A stretch of 64,000 bases of DNA from Typha latifolia. Its lineage: Eukaryota > Streptophyta > Magnoliopsida > Poales > Typhaceae. Each line of letters opens with the position of its first letter. Within the stretch, counting starts at the first letter, position 1. The notes under the pieces are model-generated. The model had not been told where the DNA came from. It made no database searches and saw only the letters and a list, made by a program, of their open reading frames with translations. The stretch is taken from positions 10,777,501 through 10,841,500 of the forward strand of contig CM034102.1 of assembly GCA_019914945.1 (NCBI GenBank), in the 5' to 3' direction. The position numbers were made by a program, and so were the translations under genes. This document shows, piece after piece, positions 1 through 10,440 of the stretch.

Positions 1-1270
1 ATTTGGAGTTGATGTTTATAGAGCTAATTAGTAATTAGGAGCAGCGTGAAGTTGGTTTTATCTATGGTCATTTCTAAGTCGGCAGTTGCGATAATCATTA
101 ATAGAAAAGTTGTTGACTAGTAACGTTCAATTCTCTATTGGTGGATGACTGATGACTAGTCATGATTGGATTGAGTAATTAAACTCTCAAAATTCTATAT
201 AATTAGTACATGAGGAACAATATCAGGAGTGTGATCTTCCTTTTAAAGGTTTAGTTATTTGGGGGTTATGTGGTTGGTAGTGAATATCCTGTTTGTTAGT
301 GGTGAAAAAAGTTACCTTACAATATGAGTGTGGCTAATGACTTATGGTAGTTGACATGAAGATCTTAATGGAGAATTGTTTCGTCCAGAATGCTAATTTT
401 GAGAATACCTAACTTATTAGAGTATTATCAGGTGAAGCAATGAGAGTTTAGAAATGATACGAGGGATGATTTACGCAAGTCCTTACCTTAGGTGAAGTGA
501 GACTCTATGACTAAGTGTTCATTGTCTGTTTTGTCATAATGTAAGTTTATCTTTTGGTTATTAGCGTGGGCGCTCTATCTTAATTCATTGGTTGTGGTAT
601 GAATCTTCTATTTGTGGAAAGCTTAGTAGATAGTTATTTAAAATATTCAAAGTATGAATGACTTGTTGTTAGTAAATTAATGTGTTAGTAGACAGATAGA
701 CAGAAACAAGCAAAAAAGTGGAAATAAAGGTTTGCAAATTATTGGATCACTTTGATCTGGGAGAGCTATATATTTTGATCTTGTTAGGATGAGTTGAATG
801 ACGTTTAGTTTTGGTTGATACTGAGTGGCTGCGATTCCTTGTGGTGTTTAGTTGGTTTGCTATTCTAGATCCTTAGATTTTATCCCTAGTCAATGATAAG
901 GTATGCTTTGTTAGCAGAGTTCGAGTTGGATCTAATATCTAAAGTTAGTCTAAGGATTTGTGGTGTAGTATCCCAAGCTAGGGCACGCATTATAATGACC
1001 AGTTGCGGGCAAATATTAGTTTTGGTCCTATTTCGAGGAGTTTTAATATGTGGTGTATCTTTGCCATCGCTTGTAGTATAGGAGTAAGTTCTTAGTATAT
1101 TTTTTTTTTTCATCAATGTTCCTCCTAATCGATGATGAATCATGGTAAGTTGGTTAAGACCTTTAACTCTAGATGTTAACTTTTAAGACTTTTATTTTGG
1201 ACCTATTAATCAATCTTGCTCCAATTGTGAGTTATCTTTCAATTTCGAGAGCGAAATTTTTTTCTAGTGA
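1..1270 (+). other. Degenerate sequence, no intact gene
   Basis: All frames are broken by stops and I recognise no domain with certainty. The last ~60 bases encode a short stretch (FNFESEIFF-like in one frame) that resembles the C-terminal tail of Ty3/gypsy polyproteins, which often precedes the polypurine tract. This is a weak hint that the region is the decayed 3' end of a plus-strand gypsy element. Confidence 0.3.
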
Positions 1271-2333
1271 GAGTGTTGTAAAATTCAAAAAAAAAAAAAA
1301 ATGGAGCGCATGTGACCCACACGTGTGCTATGGCTTAGGGTGCGCACGTGTGAGGCACATGCGCCCCTTCTCTCTCTCTTTCCCTCCCTCCCTCTTTCTT
1401 CTTCTCCATTCCTTCTTTTCCTCCTCCCCACCTTTTTCCCCTTGGAGGATGCTATCGCGCAGGATCAAGCTCACGGACCCCGGAAATCGAAGTGTCGAAG
1501 CTCCCTCCCTTGTCAAGTAAGTTTAATTTAAAAATGTGTTAGTGACTTGGGTTTTTCCTCCAAAGTTTTTTCCTCTCGGTCTCAACTAATTTTAGTTTCT
1601 TTCTATTTATTTTATTCATGTAAATTAAGCTAGATGGCTTGTTGCCCCTACGTGGGCACTTTATTTTAATTTTTGAATTTATATTTTGGGGCTTGTTGTT
1701 TCCTTTGATGTTATGGGCTTTTGTTGCCTATATTATTTGTGAACTTTTCTCCAAGTTATTATGTTGAAACCTTGACCAATATGTCACATGGAAATTATGT
1801 GGATTTTATTCACATGAGGAGCATGTGTATTTATAAAGAGGTTACTTAAATACTCAAGCATTAGAGTTTACGAGGGATTATAAGTAAGTCTTATTTTTAT
1901 CACTTAGTTAATTAAGACTAATCGACATTGATTGGTCTCAAATTTTTCTCTCTAAGCAAGAGAGGTTTTCCATATTAACAAAAAGTGTTGTGGTGTGTTT
2001 GCAGTGCTATACTTTTTCTATTCATATTTAACTTTTTCATTTTGTTTTCTACTCATACTTAGATTTTTTGCACACATACTTAAGTTTAATTTTGCATTAT
2101 TAGAATATGATTCTTATTCAGTTTTCTAAACCTAGTAGAACTCAATTTTCCTAAACAAATTTAGATTTAGTCTTTAACTTTTGAATTTAACTTTTGACTT
2201 GAACTTTGACTTTCCATATCTCTAGATCAACTTGATATAGGAATCCTATCTAAAACCTTTGCATCCAAATATGTTCTCCTCACTTGGGTAGAACCCACGT
2301 GGTTTTTATGTGACCTGTTGATCAATATGTTTA
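1271..2333 (+). repeat. Putative LTR-derived non-coding sequence
   Basis: The stretch begins with a TTGTAAAA segment after a purine-rich GTGAGAGTG run, the usual layout of a polypurine tract followed by an LTR start. It contains a 15-base A run near 1288, a block rich in CACGTG/GCGCAC (1305-1362) and a long CT-rich tract (1364-1440). No partner LTR or target duplication was found, so the assignment is tentative. Confidence 0.3.
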
Positions 2334-2828
2334 TATAATATATAAGAGAAGTCTAATATTTCTACAAATAATATAAGCAAAAAGAAGCCCACAACATCAT
2401 AGGTCACAATAAGCCTAAAATACATATCTATATCTAATACTCATCAAGGAAGGAAGACATCTAGCGGTAGTATCACCATGCTTATCACCCATGAACAACA
2501 TGATCGATTATATATCACTACATACTAAGAACCTTAGTCATCAGCCCATCACCATCATAGGAATTAACATTGCATATCGATGCTATTAACTCGAGCCCTT
2601 GACTTCAAATCATTGCACCACATGTGTAGAAAAAATGAGTCAACGCTCAAGGATGCCCTGACCCTACGTAATCGAGAATTGTTAGGTCTATGACCCTTAC
2701 AACTACTTACCATAGTTTGAAGATTATCTAGTGTAAAGTCTCTAAACTCGGTAATGTTATGCCTACTCAAACTGGCACACGCATGCCTATTGGTCCCTCA
2801 TAGCTTCACGACCTCAATTTTGACTGAT
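2334..2828. other. Intergenic, nothing recognised
   Basis: AT-rich sequence with no supported coding frame. It ends at the 5-bp direct repeat AAAAC (2829-2833) that bounds gypsy element B. Confidence 0.5.
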
Positions 2829-2833
2829 AAAAC

Positions 2834-2953
2834 TAGAACAATCTCCCTTGGATTAGGTTTGATCTATCTCGTTATCTAGTCTGGGGAGAATCTTGCATGG
2901 AACTTTAGAAGATGATTCCTGAAGATATAGTCGTCAGATCAACGTGAAATTTT
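2834..2953 (-). repeat. 3' LTR remnant of element B (terminal ~120 bases)
   Basis: The reverse complement matches the end of the plus-oriented LTR piece near 5270-5395 (shared blocks around the ACGTTGATC, CCATGCAAGATTC and ACTAGATAACGAGATAGATC motifs). It is fused directly to reverse transcriptase coding sequence at about 2953/2954. One deletion has therefore removed the rest of RT, RNase H, integrase and most of this LTR. The terminal bases are altered (TA where CA is expected). Confidence 0.75.
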
Positions 2954-3653
2954 AAGGTACCCGCTTTTAAGTCAAGCTTGCAGAAGTAAGCTGACCCTAT
3001 GAGTTTGTCCAGCAGATCCTCGATCATCGGTATTGGATACAGTACTTGATGGTGATTGCATTCAAGGCTCGATAGTCGACGCAAAACTGCCAACTCCCGT
3101 CTTTCTTTCGAACTAGTAGCACCGACGATGAGTAGGCGCTCTTACTTAGTTGGATGATCCCTTGCTGTAGCATCTCGACAACCAATTTGCTGATCTCCTC
3201 CTTCTGGACATATGGGTACCGATACGACCGAACATTGGCTGGTTCAGACCCTAGAATAATATGAATTCGGTGGTCATGGTGATGTGCTGGTGGCAGTCCT
3301 CGGGGCTCCTCAAAGAGGTCACTAAATTCTAGCAGCAGCTCCTTCATATCAGCGGGTATTCCATTAGGTGGTGGATATTTTGGTTCAGCAATAGCCATTT
3401 GCATGATTAGAACTCGATCCCCTGCACATGGAAGTTCAAACAGCGGTTGCAACATTGGCCCTTGCCGCAGCTGATTTTCATCCAGCAGCACTCTCCGACC
3501 ATTCCTCTGAAATGTAAGCGTGAGGTTTGTAAAATCAAATGTCCTAGGCCCCAAGTTTTGAAGCCATTGAGTTTCCAAGATGATGTCGGCACCCTGCAAG
3601 GCCAACAAGTAAAGATCTAATGTGAAAGTTTGGCCTTGCACTTTCAACTCCAC
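2954..3653 (-). pseudogene. Gypsy reverse transcriptase, truncated (element B)
   Basis: This codes for the N-terminal half of a Ty3/gypsy reverse transcriptase. The frame at 3653-3024 starts at the end of protease (LLALQGADIILETQWL) and runs through the linker (FSDLFEEPRGLPP) and RT fingers (VRSYRYPYVQKEEISKLV, SSVLLVRKKDGSWQFCVDYRALNAIT). A frameshift near 3030-3090 moves the reading to PMIEDLLDKL..FCKLDLKAG, where homology stops at the deletion junction at ~2953. The catalytic FxDD box is absent. The neighbouring protease and gag fragments are collinear on the same strand. Confidence 0.85.
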
Positions 3654-4003
3654 ACCTCCGCAAATAAAATCAGCTCACAATATGGTGCCATCTCTGATCG
3701 TCACATCAAACTCGTCTGTGGGTTCCGACTTGAGCCTAATCTTTCAAAGAAGCATCTCGTCGATGAAGTTATGAGTGGAACTGGTGTTGATTAGGATTCT
3801 CACCATAGTTTTCTTGACTACACCATTCAGTCGCAAGGTCTTTGGTGTAGTTGTCCCAGAATAGGCATGGAGGGAGATCTTGGGAATAATTTCTTCCATG
3901 AGCTGCTCCTCCACTACACCTTCTTGGTGTTCAGCCTCTGCAGCCCGATCCTCAGCTTTCTCTAATCCATCTATTAGCATCACCGATCCCATCAGTTTGG
4001 CTT
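3654..4003 (-). pseudogene. Gypsy aspartic protease, decayed active site (element B)
   Basis: This is collinear with element A: GSVMLIDGLEK, an acidic spacer, then HAYSGTTTPKTLRLNG and the flap-side sequence. The catalytic D-S/T-G triad region reads ILINTSSTHNF, so the aspartate and glycine are replaced (element A has ILIDSGSTHNF). The frame is open from 3992 to 3744. The zinc-knuckle C-terminus of gag lies just upstream, around 4000-4090, in a broken frame. It would be inactive even if expressed. Confidence 0.8.
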
Positions 4004-4633
4004 AGCGATGTCTAGGTATGAACTTTTCATCACAGCGAAAGCAAAGGCCTTTGGCTCTTCGCTCCTCCACTTGAGTAGGTGTGAGTGCTCGACTCGGACC
4101 TCTAGGTGCATACTTCACACATCATAGGAGGTCCTCAGGGGTGCCCTAGGAGGCACCATCGTAGTAGTAGCTCTGGATACGCCAGCTGCATTTCCTACCA
4201 CTATGGTAGACCGAGCTGGGTTGCGACTATCTCAGCTTGTCCAATTTTGTTTGATGTGCATCCTCATTGCTCGATGCTTATCTTCCATTAGCACCGTATC
4301 CTCGAAGGCCTCCTTTAAGGTTCTAGGCCTTAAAGCCCTTATGTCGACTTGTATGTCTCCCCACAGCCCTGAGATAAAAGTGCTACGAAGTTGTTGATCG
4401 GTCCAAGGAGGTTGGCAGCGACTACTTATTCTCTCAAATATTTCTTGATATGCTCCAACCGTGGTCCTTTGTACAGTCTTTGAGAGGAGATTATTGAAGT
4501 CTTCATACCCCGAAGCTCCAAATTGCCGAGTGATATCGGTGTAGAAATTGGCTCACCTTTCAATCGTCTTACACGCATTGGCTGCCTGAAACCAATGAAG
4601 TGCCACATTTTCAAGATGGAAGCTTGCAATTTG
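4004..4633 (-). pseudogene. Gypsy gag, C-terminal part (element B)
   Basis: The minus strand at 4633-4430 encodes the retrotransposon gag core (IASFHLENVALHWFQ), followed by degraded gag and a zinc-knuckle region rich in KGL/FRC-like codons near 4020-4060. Homology starts abruptly at 4633. The residues N-terminal to this point are found on the opposite strand at 6129 and upstream. Element A has the same gag core in one strand (around 9840-9890). Confidence 0.75.
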
Positions 4634-5395
4634 AACGCAGATGGGTGCGTTCGAAAGCACTTGTGAACGCCTACGGGGGTTCACAAATATAGATAACGGA
4701 AATTATGCATTCGAATGCGCTTGACCCCGTTCGAACGTCTGCATACATTCGCATCGACAAAGAACGCAATTTATGCATTCGAACGCGATCGGCGGAAATT
4801 CACTATTTCTAGGGTAAATAATTGTCATTTTTGACTTGTTTGCTTAGCCTCTTAAGGTGTGGATGGCAACCAAAAAGGAGATATGGAATGAATTGAGTTT
4901 TTGCCCTAATATTCTTCCTCTCCTTCTCTCTCGTTCCCTTATCCCATGGCTCTGCCGCTTCTAGCCTCCCTCAACCAGCCACTCACCCTAGTTCCTTAGG
5001 AGCGGTCCTCTACTCCCCCTTCTTTAAATCTCTCTACCTTCACCCTAACCATTTCCACCATCCATAATCCTTCCCCCATCACCTTTCTTGTCGGTGCCAC
5101 CCATTACTTCTAGCCTACCACCTCGATAATCCACCTAGGATCCTGTGCCTCCATCCACGGATCGAAAGAACGGACTCCTTGATGTTCGCCTACTTATGCG
5201 AAGATTGGATCCCGCCATCCGATTCACTTGAACTTAGATTCATTGGAAAGTTTTTTTCTAGGGCTATGATCTATCAAAATTTTACGTTGATCCGACGGTT
5301 ATTTCTTTAAGAATCCTCTTCTAAGGTTCCATGCAAGATTCTTCCCAGACTAGATAACGAGATAGATCAAGCCTAATCCAGGGGAGATCGTGTCA
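4634..5395 (+). repeat. Main body of the element B 5' LTR
   Basis: The block shares with the element A LTRs a run of TTCGAACG-type motifs (4640-4790), GCGATCGGCGG, the CTAGCCTCT-like promoter region (here decayed to TTAGCCTCTTAAGG), GTGTGGATGGCAA and a long CT-rich stretch. It ends GTGTCA at 5395, just before a primer binding site. The first ~106 LTR bases are missing here and lie at 6130-6235 on the other strand. Confidence 0.8.
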
Positions 5396-6129
5396 AAGTG
5401 GTATTAGAGCCACCATTTCTTAGACACGCGCTTCCTATACAACAACCAGAGCTATGGCCGCACGGCGAAATGAGGAGGACGAGATTTCTCCAATGGAGGA
5501 GGGGGAAACGGTTGCGGGAACTTTCACCCGCAGAATCGCCTGAATTTGAATATGGAAGAGCCTAGCGTTCAAGCTATGATTGGTTCACTTCCAGACAGAT
5601 GGCCATCAATAATCAGATGATAATGCAAATGATGTGGGAAATACGAGAAATATGGGCCACAAGAGAAGCCATGGCGATTGGAAACGCACCGACAAATTCT
5701 TGACGCAAGGCTACCACCATGAACCCACCGCCACTAGTTCAGAACCTTCACCAGCAAGAACCCCTGCTGCCATAACTCTTTGGGCAGAGACCAACAAGGA
5801 TGGTTCCGCCAGGCCAATTTGCGGGTGAACCCATCTGTCCGGCAAACCTAAATGGCGATCACCTTAGAGGTCTAAACCCTTGGGCGGAGCAAGATGAATT
5901 GGAACAACATTGAGTTAACATAAATCGAAGGAGAGATCATCAACTATTTATGATGCATACTCCTCAGGTTAGACAAGGACTCGGATATGATCCAGACCAA
6001 GACAATAGTATCCGTGGGTGAACCGTGCGTCTCGACTTTTTAAAGTTCAAAGGTGGCAACCTAGTCGATTGGTTGTATAGGGCGGAACAATTTTTCGCGT
6101 ACCAAGGTACAACAGAAGAGTATAAGGTG
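5396..6129 (+). pseudogene. Gypsy gag, N-terminal part, with primer binding site (element B)
   Basis: TGGTATTAGAGCC at 5399-5411 is a one-base variant of the primer binding site for initiator methionine tRNA. An ATG at 5454 opens a short gag start (MAARRNEEDE). Further frames give MAINNQMMMQMMWEIREIW and then the gag core DFLKFKGGNLVDWLYRAEQFFAYQG, ending in EEYKV at 6129. Homology stops there. The next expected residues are those that begin the minus-strand fragment at 4633. Several stops interrupt the frame. Confidence 0.78.
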
Positions 6130-6235
6130 ACAGAAATCTTATTTTTCTCTGAATAAAATACTAACACAATAAGGAGAAACACTCGTAAGGAGTAAACATG
6201 CTTGAGACGACATTGATGAAGTCCGAATCATATCA
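6130..6235 (-). repeat. 5' tip of the element B LTR
   Basis: On the minus strand this begins TGATA and ends AAAATAAGATTTCTGT, matching the layout of the first part of the element A LTRs (TGATACAC...AAAATAAAATTTCTGTA at 13862-13932). It is followed on the outside by AAAAC at 6236-6240, the same five bases found outside the other end of element B. Confidence 0.72.
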
Positions 6236-6240
6236 AAAAC

Positions 6241-7436
6241 ATAGGTGATATATATACTCTACCTTGTAAACCAAGGTTGAGCGGGTAAATAAGCACTATC
6301 GAGATGGGACTCAACTACATGCAATATGGAAATGGTGTAGTGATCATCGTCATCAATCATATGATATCCACATCGAACTTTTTGTACCCTAGGAATGCAC
6401 TCAACAAGCCATGCTTATTATGAAGAAGTAAATACATAATAATGATATTTAGTAAATAAATATCTGCACATGCATGATATAAAAGCGGTACATCCATAAA
6501 GTAAAATATCACTTAAATATTATACTACACTATATACATGACATCATTTCCAAGTTAATTAGCTTTGACTACGCCACGAGATTAATCTCACATGGTAGTG
6601 AAGCTACCACAATAATGAAAGTAATAAAAAGTATTATCACAATTTACTTACTTCTAATTAATTAAATAAACCTATTGAGAACCATTACAGGTTTGGATAT
6701 GTCTACCCAAGAATTCTTACATTTGTATGGATATGTCTACCCAAGAATTCTTACATTTGTATAGCAGTAACAATGGTCTGATGGGTTGTTAAAAGTAGTT
6801 AGTCCAATTAACCTCAAATTTACCATTCCACTAATTATCATCAATTTAAATAAATAAATTAGACAATAATTAATTAACTTGCTTTGTTAAATATGAACGC
6901 ATGCTTAATAAGTTTACCCAACATAATTACAACTAATTCTCCATTATAAGCAATTAGTAGAGGTACTTTAGATCTAGTCTCATTTGTTACTCAATTTATA
7001 ACAATCATTATATGTAACAAAGCTATACTCTAAAGATGATTAATATTTAAGGCTCAAGTGGACAAGAATAATTAAATAAAATGACTAAATAAATTAAAAG
7101 AAAATATAGAACTATTAATCTAGCTGGGCTAGCCCAAGGCCCATAGCAATAGGATGCAACCAACCCCAATACTACAACATTACTAATAAGATGGGCCCAA
7201 AGCCCAACTAACCAAGATTAATAAGCATTTATGTATCATTATTTCATAAGGTCTATATACATGTTTTACATATTGTATGCGTTCTAGCTTTGATGATCAC
7301 TTGATAGTGATTTGAGATAACGTAAATAGACATTTTAGAGAAAAGATAAGGTAAGCTAGACGTGAGATAATATAGAATGTAGCTTGTATAAAAATTAAGT
7401 TGGCCGATATATATTTCTATATTTTGCTATGATTGT
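6241..7436. other. Intergenic, AT-rich, no gene
   Basis: No supported coding frame. The segments around 7125-7210, with repeated GCCCAA/GGGCCC words, look like LTR non-coding sequence, but no ends or target duplication could be defined. Confidence 0.4.
6694..6761. repeat. Perfect 34-bp tandem duplication
   Basis: Two identical head-to-tail copies, 6694-6727 and 6728-6761, each starting TGGATATGTCTACCC. No divergence is visible, so the duplication is recent or an assembly artefact. Confidence 0.95.
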
Positions 7437-7758
7437 GATTTTGATACACTTAGTTATGATCTTTTTTATTATAATAGTTATTTATTTTTATTAAAATAAA
7501 ATTCCGCAAGAGGGGTTGCATTCGAACGCAAGAGGGGTTGCGTTCGAATGCCCTTACGAATGCCTACATCAGGTTCGCAAATACAGGGAATGCATATTGT
7601 GCATTCGAACGCGGTTAGGCGAGTTCGAACTCCCGCGTTCGAACGCCTACATCGCATTCGCACATACAGAGAACCTCTTTTGGTGCGTTCAAACGCGATC
7701 GGCGGGAATCCTCTAGAATTAGGGTTGCTTATTGTTTTAGGACTTGTTGGCTAGCCTC

Positions 7759-7766
7759 TATAAATA
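7759..7766 (+). promoter_or_regulatory. TATA box of the element A LTR
   Basis: TATAAATA in the context CTAGCCTC..TGTGG. The same context occurs at 14195-14202 in the 3' LTR and, as CTATATATGTGG, on the minus strand of the LTR at 35966-36763. The nested solo LTR starts six bases after this box. Confidence 0.7.
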
Positions 7767-7772
7767 TGTGGA

Positions 7773-8562
7773 TGATGCGAACCGGGTCAGATCGGATCAC
7801 ATCAAGGGGAGATTAGACTCAATGGATTGAGTCTAGTTATCTTATTTGCTTATTTGGTATAGTTAGAAGGTTAGGATTTTATTTAATTAACTAAATCCAA
7901 CTTTGCGCAGTTTTGGAAGAATATTTGCAGAATATTCTACAAATGTCCGAATAATATCAAACTAGCGGGATAAGATCACCAACCTCCAGATCTACAACTT
8001 TGGTATTCAAGATTCTCCAGATTTGGAATCTATCTATGAAGAAATGAAGGATTAATCAGAGAAAATAAAGAAGGTTGATTTAGTTAGTTAGCTAGCTTTA
8101 TCTTGTTGTTTGAATTTCAAATAAATTGGATAATCTGCATGTGGATCTGATCCGCTATGGATTTTTACTTGTATAAATAGGAGTGGACATATATTGATAA
8201 TTTTATGGATTGAATTGAGAGAAATCTGAGTTTAGCTAGTTATTATTTTCGTCCTTATCTTTTTACATAGATCCCCTTCAAGCTTTCAAACCCTAGCCAC
8301 CTCCAACCTTCAGTGGCCACCCTACTACATGGTCGTCCACCATCACCCTTGGCCGTCCACCACCCTCCAACGACCGCCACAACATCAGAAATTACCAATA
8401 TGCCCTCCCTAACCTATCTTCACTATTTTATTTTTATCTTTTCATCCTGATCTCCGATTTAAGTGAAATCAGAGCCATTAGAACCCTAACTCACGAGGCT
8501 ACCTCTATCTAAATTTTCATAATCATCCTTCGGACATATCGTTCCAGATCTGGTCCGTAACA
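7773..8562 (+). mobile_element. Solo LTR nested in the element A 5' LTR
   Basis: This segment is absent from the 3' LTR of the same element. It begins TGATGCGAACC and ends CCGTAACA, and is flanked by the direct repeat GTGGA (7768-7772 and 8563-8567) present once in the 3' LTR. TG...CA ends, a 5-bp duplication and no internal coding make it a solo LTR of another family. It has its own TATA-like box (GTATAAATAGG, around 8171-8181), followed by a CT/CA-rich leader. Orientation is taken from that TATA box. Confidence 0.88.
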
Positions 8563-9083
8563 GTGGATGGCAGTCAAATTCATTATGCTATTAGATTATT
8601 GATTTTTTGCCTCCTATCTTCTCTCTAGACTCTCTCCCTCCCCCCACTTCACCATCCTTCCATCTCTACCGTTGGCAAGGTTTCTCGTAACTTCTAATCT
8701 CCCTTGTCTGTCGAGCCAACCCTCTTCTTTGGGATCTCGACCACTTCGTTCCCTTCGTCTACATCCCTTAATCACATCCACCATCCACCCTCATCTCTGT
8801 ACTCATCCATAACCCTAACATCTACTCCACCTGTCACCACCACCATCACCCACATTCTTTCATGTTTTTGTCGTAGTTTCAGTTCGAATCTGCGAAGGGC
8901 GTAAATACAAAAGTTGTAGATAAAGAAGTTACAAATCTAATCCACTTAGTTTTATAATTTTCTAACTATCGGAGAATATTTGATGAATATCTTCCTATGG
9001 TTGTGTGGACTGATTTCTGTAATACATTCAGATCTTGAAGGAATCGTTGCGTAGCCTATCTTTGGTACGAGAACCCATCAATT

Positions 9084-9099
9084 TGGTATCAGAGCCAGG
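9084..9099 (+). other. Primer binding site (initiator Met tRNA)
   Basis: TGGTATCAGAGCCAGG follows the 5' LTR after a 3-base spacer. It is the standard complement of the 3' end of plant initiator methionine tRNA used by many plant LTR elements. Confidence 0.92.
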
Positions 9100-9119
9100 T
9101 GAACCTTAGACCTCCATCA

Positions 9120-10440
9120 ATGGTTGAAACAAGAAAGATGACATCAACAAGGAGACCTATGAAGAGCACACCGACAAGGGAAGACTCAATCCACGATGAC
9201 CCTAACCATGAGGCCAATTTTATTAGAGCGACCACGATAGGACCGAGTCAACCAACGTGCATGGGTGTGAATATGGGCTTGGCGGATGAACTTAGGAGCA
9301 TATTCCAAACATTGTTGCATAGAGTTGATACAATTCAAAAGGATCACAATGATTTTAAGAAATATGTCATGAACGGATTGGGTTTGTCATCTCCTTGACG
9401 ACGATCAGACCTTCAAGAAGGACCAGCGGTGGGACCTCATCGAACAGATACCCCATAGATCTAGGTGCATCATGTGAGTGTCAATCATCCCCTCTTACCT
9501 ATGCCTACACATCATCCCCTACCTCCGTTATAAAATCCAAGACCGGCGGTGATGGAACTCGAGAGGCGTGCAACACCGGTGCACTTCGTTGATGAGGAGG
9601 ATTGGCACTTTAAGGATGAGGTTAATCCCTTTGGAGATGGTGATGGACGTCCTCGAGGATTTAGAGAAGGTGATCAACATGCACAAAGGTTTAGACCTGA
9701 ACCAAGGATCTTTCACGAACCCGACAACACTATTTGGGGGAGAACCGCATGCTTGGACTTTCCAAAATTCCAAGGCGGTGATCCAACAGATTGGGTGTTT
9801 TAAGTTGAATAATATTTTGATTATTAAGGTACGGTGGAAGATGCAAAGGTCCAGATGGCAAGCTTTCACCTCCAAGGAATGGCATTGCATTAGTATAGAT
9901 CGGTTATTCGTGGTGGTGGATTTACCGGATGGGATGATTTTTATAGGAGAATTTTGCTACCACATTAAGCAATATGGTTCAGAGGATGACCATATTGGAG
10001 TGCCAAGCTATGTTTGAAAGAGTTAGTAGTTGTTGTGAGTCACTTTGGCCCGAACTGATATTGATGAGCACATTTATTTCAGGGCTGCGGGATGAGATAT
10101 AAGCAGATGTTCGTGCTCTTTGTCCTACTACTCTTGAGGAGGCCTTTGAGAAGGCCGTGAAAATAGAATAAAAGCATAGGGCTCTAAAGATGGTAGTGAA
10201 AACCTATTAGGGCAACTGAGATTGGCAGTTTGCACCTAGAATGTCGGCTAGAAATTCTACGGGTTCAAAAATAGTAGCTACGAGCACTAGACCATGACCA
10301 CCTTTGAGGCTTTCTTCCAATGTTAGAGGAGGCACAAGACCCCCCGTCCGAACTCTCACACTCCCCCAGGTGGAGGAGCGAAGAGTGAAGGGCCTTTGCT
10401 TTCGATGTGATGAGTGTTTCACCCCCGATCATCGATGTTC
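9120..10440 (+). pseudogene. Gypsy gag, broken (element A)
   Basis: The frame opens with MVETRKMTSTRRPMKS at 9120 and is open to about 9398, with a coiled-coil-like stretch (LADELRSIFQTLLHRVDTIQ). The gag core follows in other frames: ACLDFPKFQGGDPTDWVF near 9750-9800, then ASFHLQGMALH near 9860-9885. A short zinc knuckle of the CxxC...HxC type (KGLCFRCDECFTPDHRC) lies at about 10388-10440. At least three frameshifts or stops separate these parts. Gag would form the particle shell and bind the RNA. Confidence 0.85.

Larger units (their letters stand above)
4634..6129 (+). other. Inverted segment inside element B (LTR body, PBS, gag N-terminus)
   Basis: This 1,496-base block is in the opposite orientation to the rest of element B. 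Its left edge is about 106 bases into the LTR and its right edge is inside gag. Placing the block in the other orientation makes both the LTR and the gag frame continuous with their element A counterparts, with no obvious gain or loss of bases. No clear inverted repeat was seen at the two breakpoints. Confidence 0.8.
2834..6235 (-). mobile_element. Ty3/gypsy element B with internally inverted 5' part
   Basis: A degenerate gypsy element originally inserted on the minus strand. AAAAC is present at 2829-2833 and 6236-6240, directly outside both ends, and the right end reads TATCA, so the LTR starts TGATA like element A. From left to right it holds a remnant of the 3' LTR end, reverse transcriptase, protease and C-terminal gag on the minus strand. 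Then the main part of the 5' LTR and N-terminal gag follow on the plus strand, and then the LTR tip on the minus strand. The two LTR pieces (762 + 106 bases) sum to 868, close to the 858-base 3' LTR of element A. RNase H and integrase are missing. The element cannot be active. Confidence 0.82.
7442..9080 (+). repeat. 5' LTR of element A, enlarged by a nested insertion
   Basis: It starts TGATACACTTAG and ends GAACCCATCA, directly before the primer binding site. It is 1,639 bases long against 858 for the 3' LTR. The excess is the 790-base solo LTR plus its 5-bp duplication at 7773-8567. It contains many TTCGAA-centred motifs (7510-7700) and a TATAAATA box at 7759-7766. The two LTRs are visibly diverged, so the insertion is old. 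Confidence 0.93.

Noticed and set aside
2834..6235. Two independent gypsy insertions head-to-head at 4633
   Set aside because: The gag pieces meet without overlap or loss, the LTR pieces sum to the family length, and AAAAC bounds the whole unit. One inverted element explains all of this.
9084..9099. tRNA gene at the Met-tRNA-like sequence
   Set aside because: Only the 3' complement is present, in primer-site position after an LTR. No cloverleaf can be formed. The same holds at 5399, 42024 and 51487.
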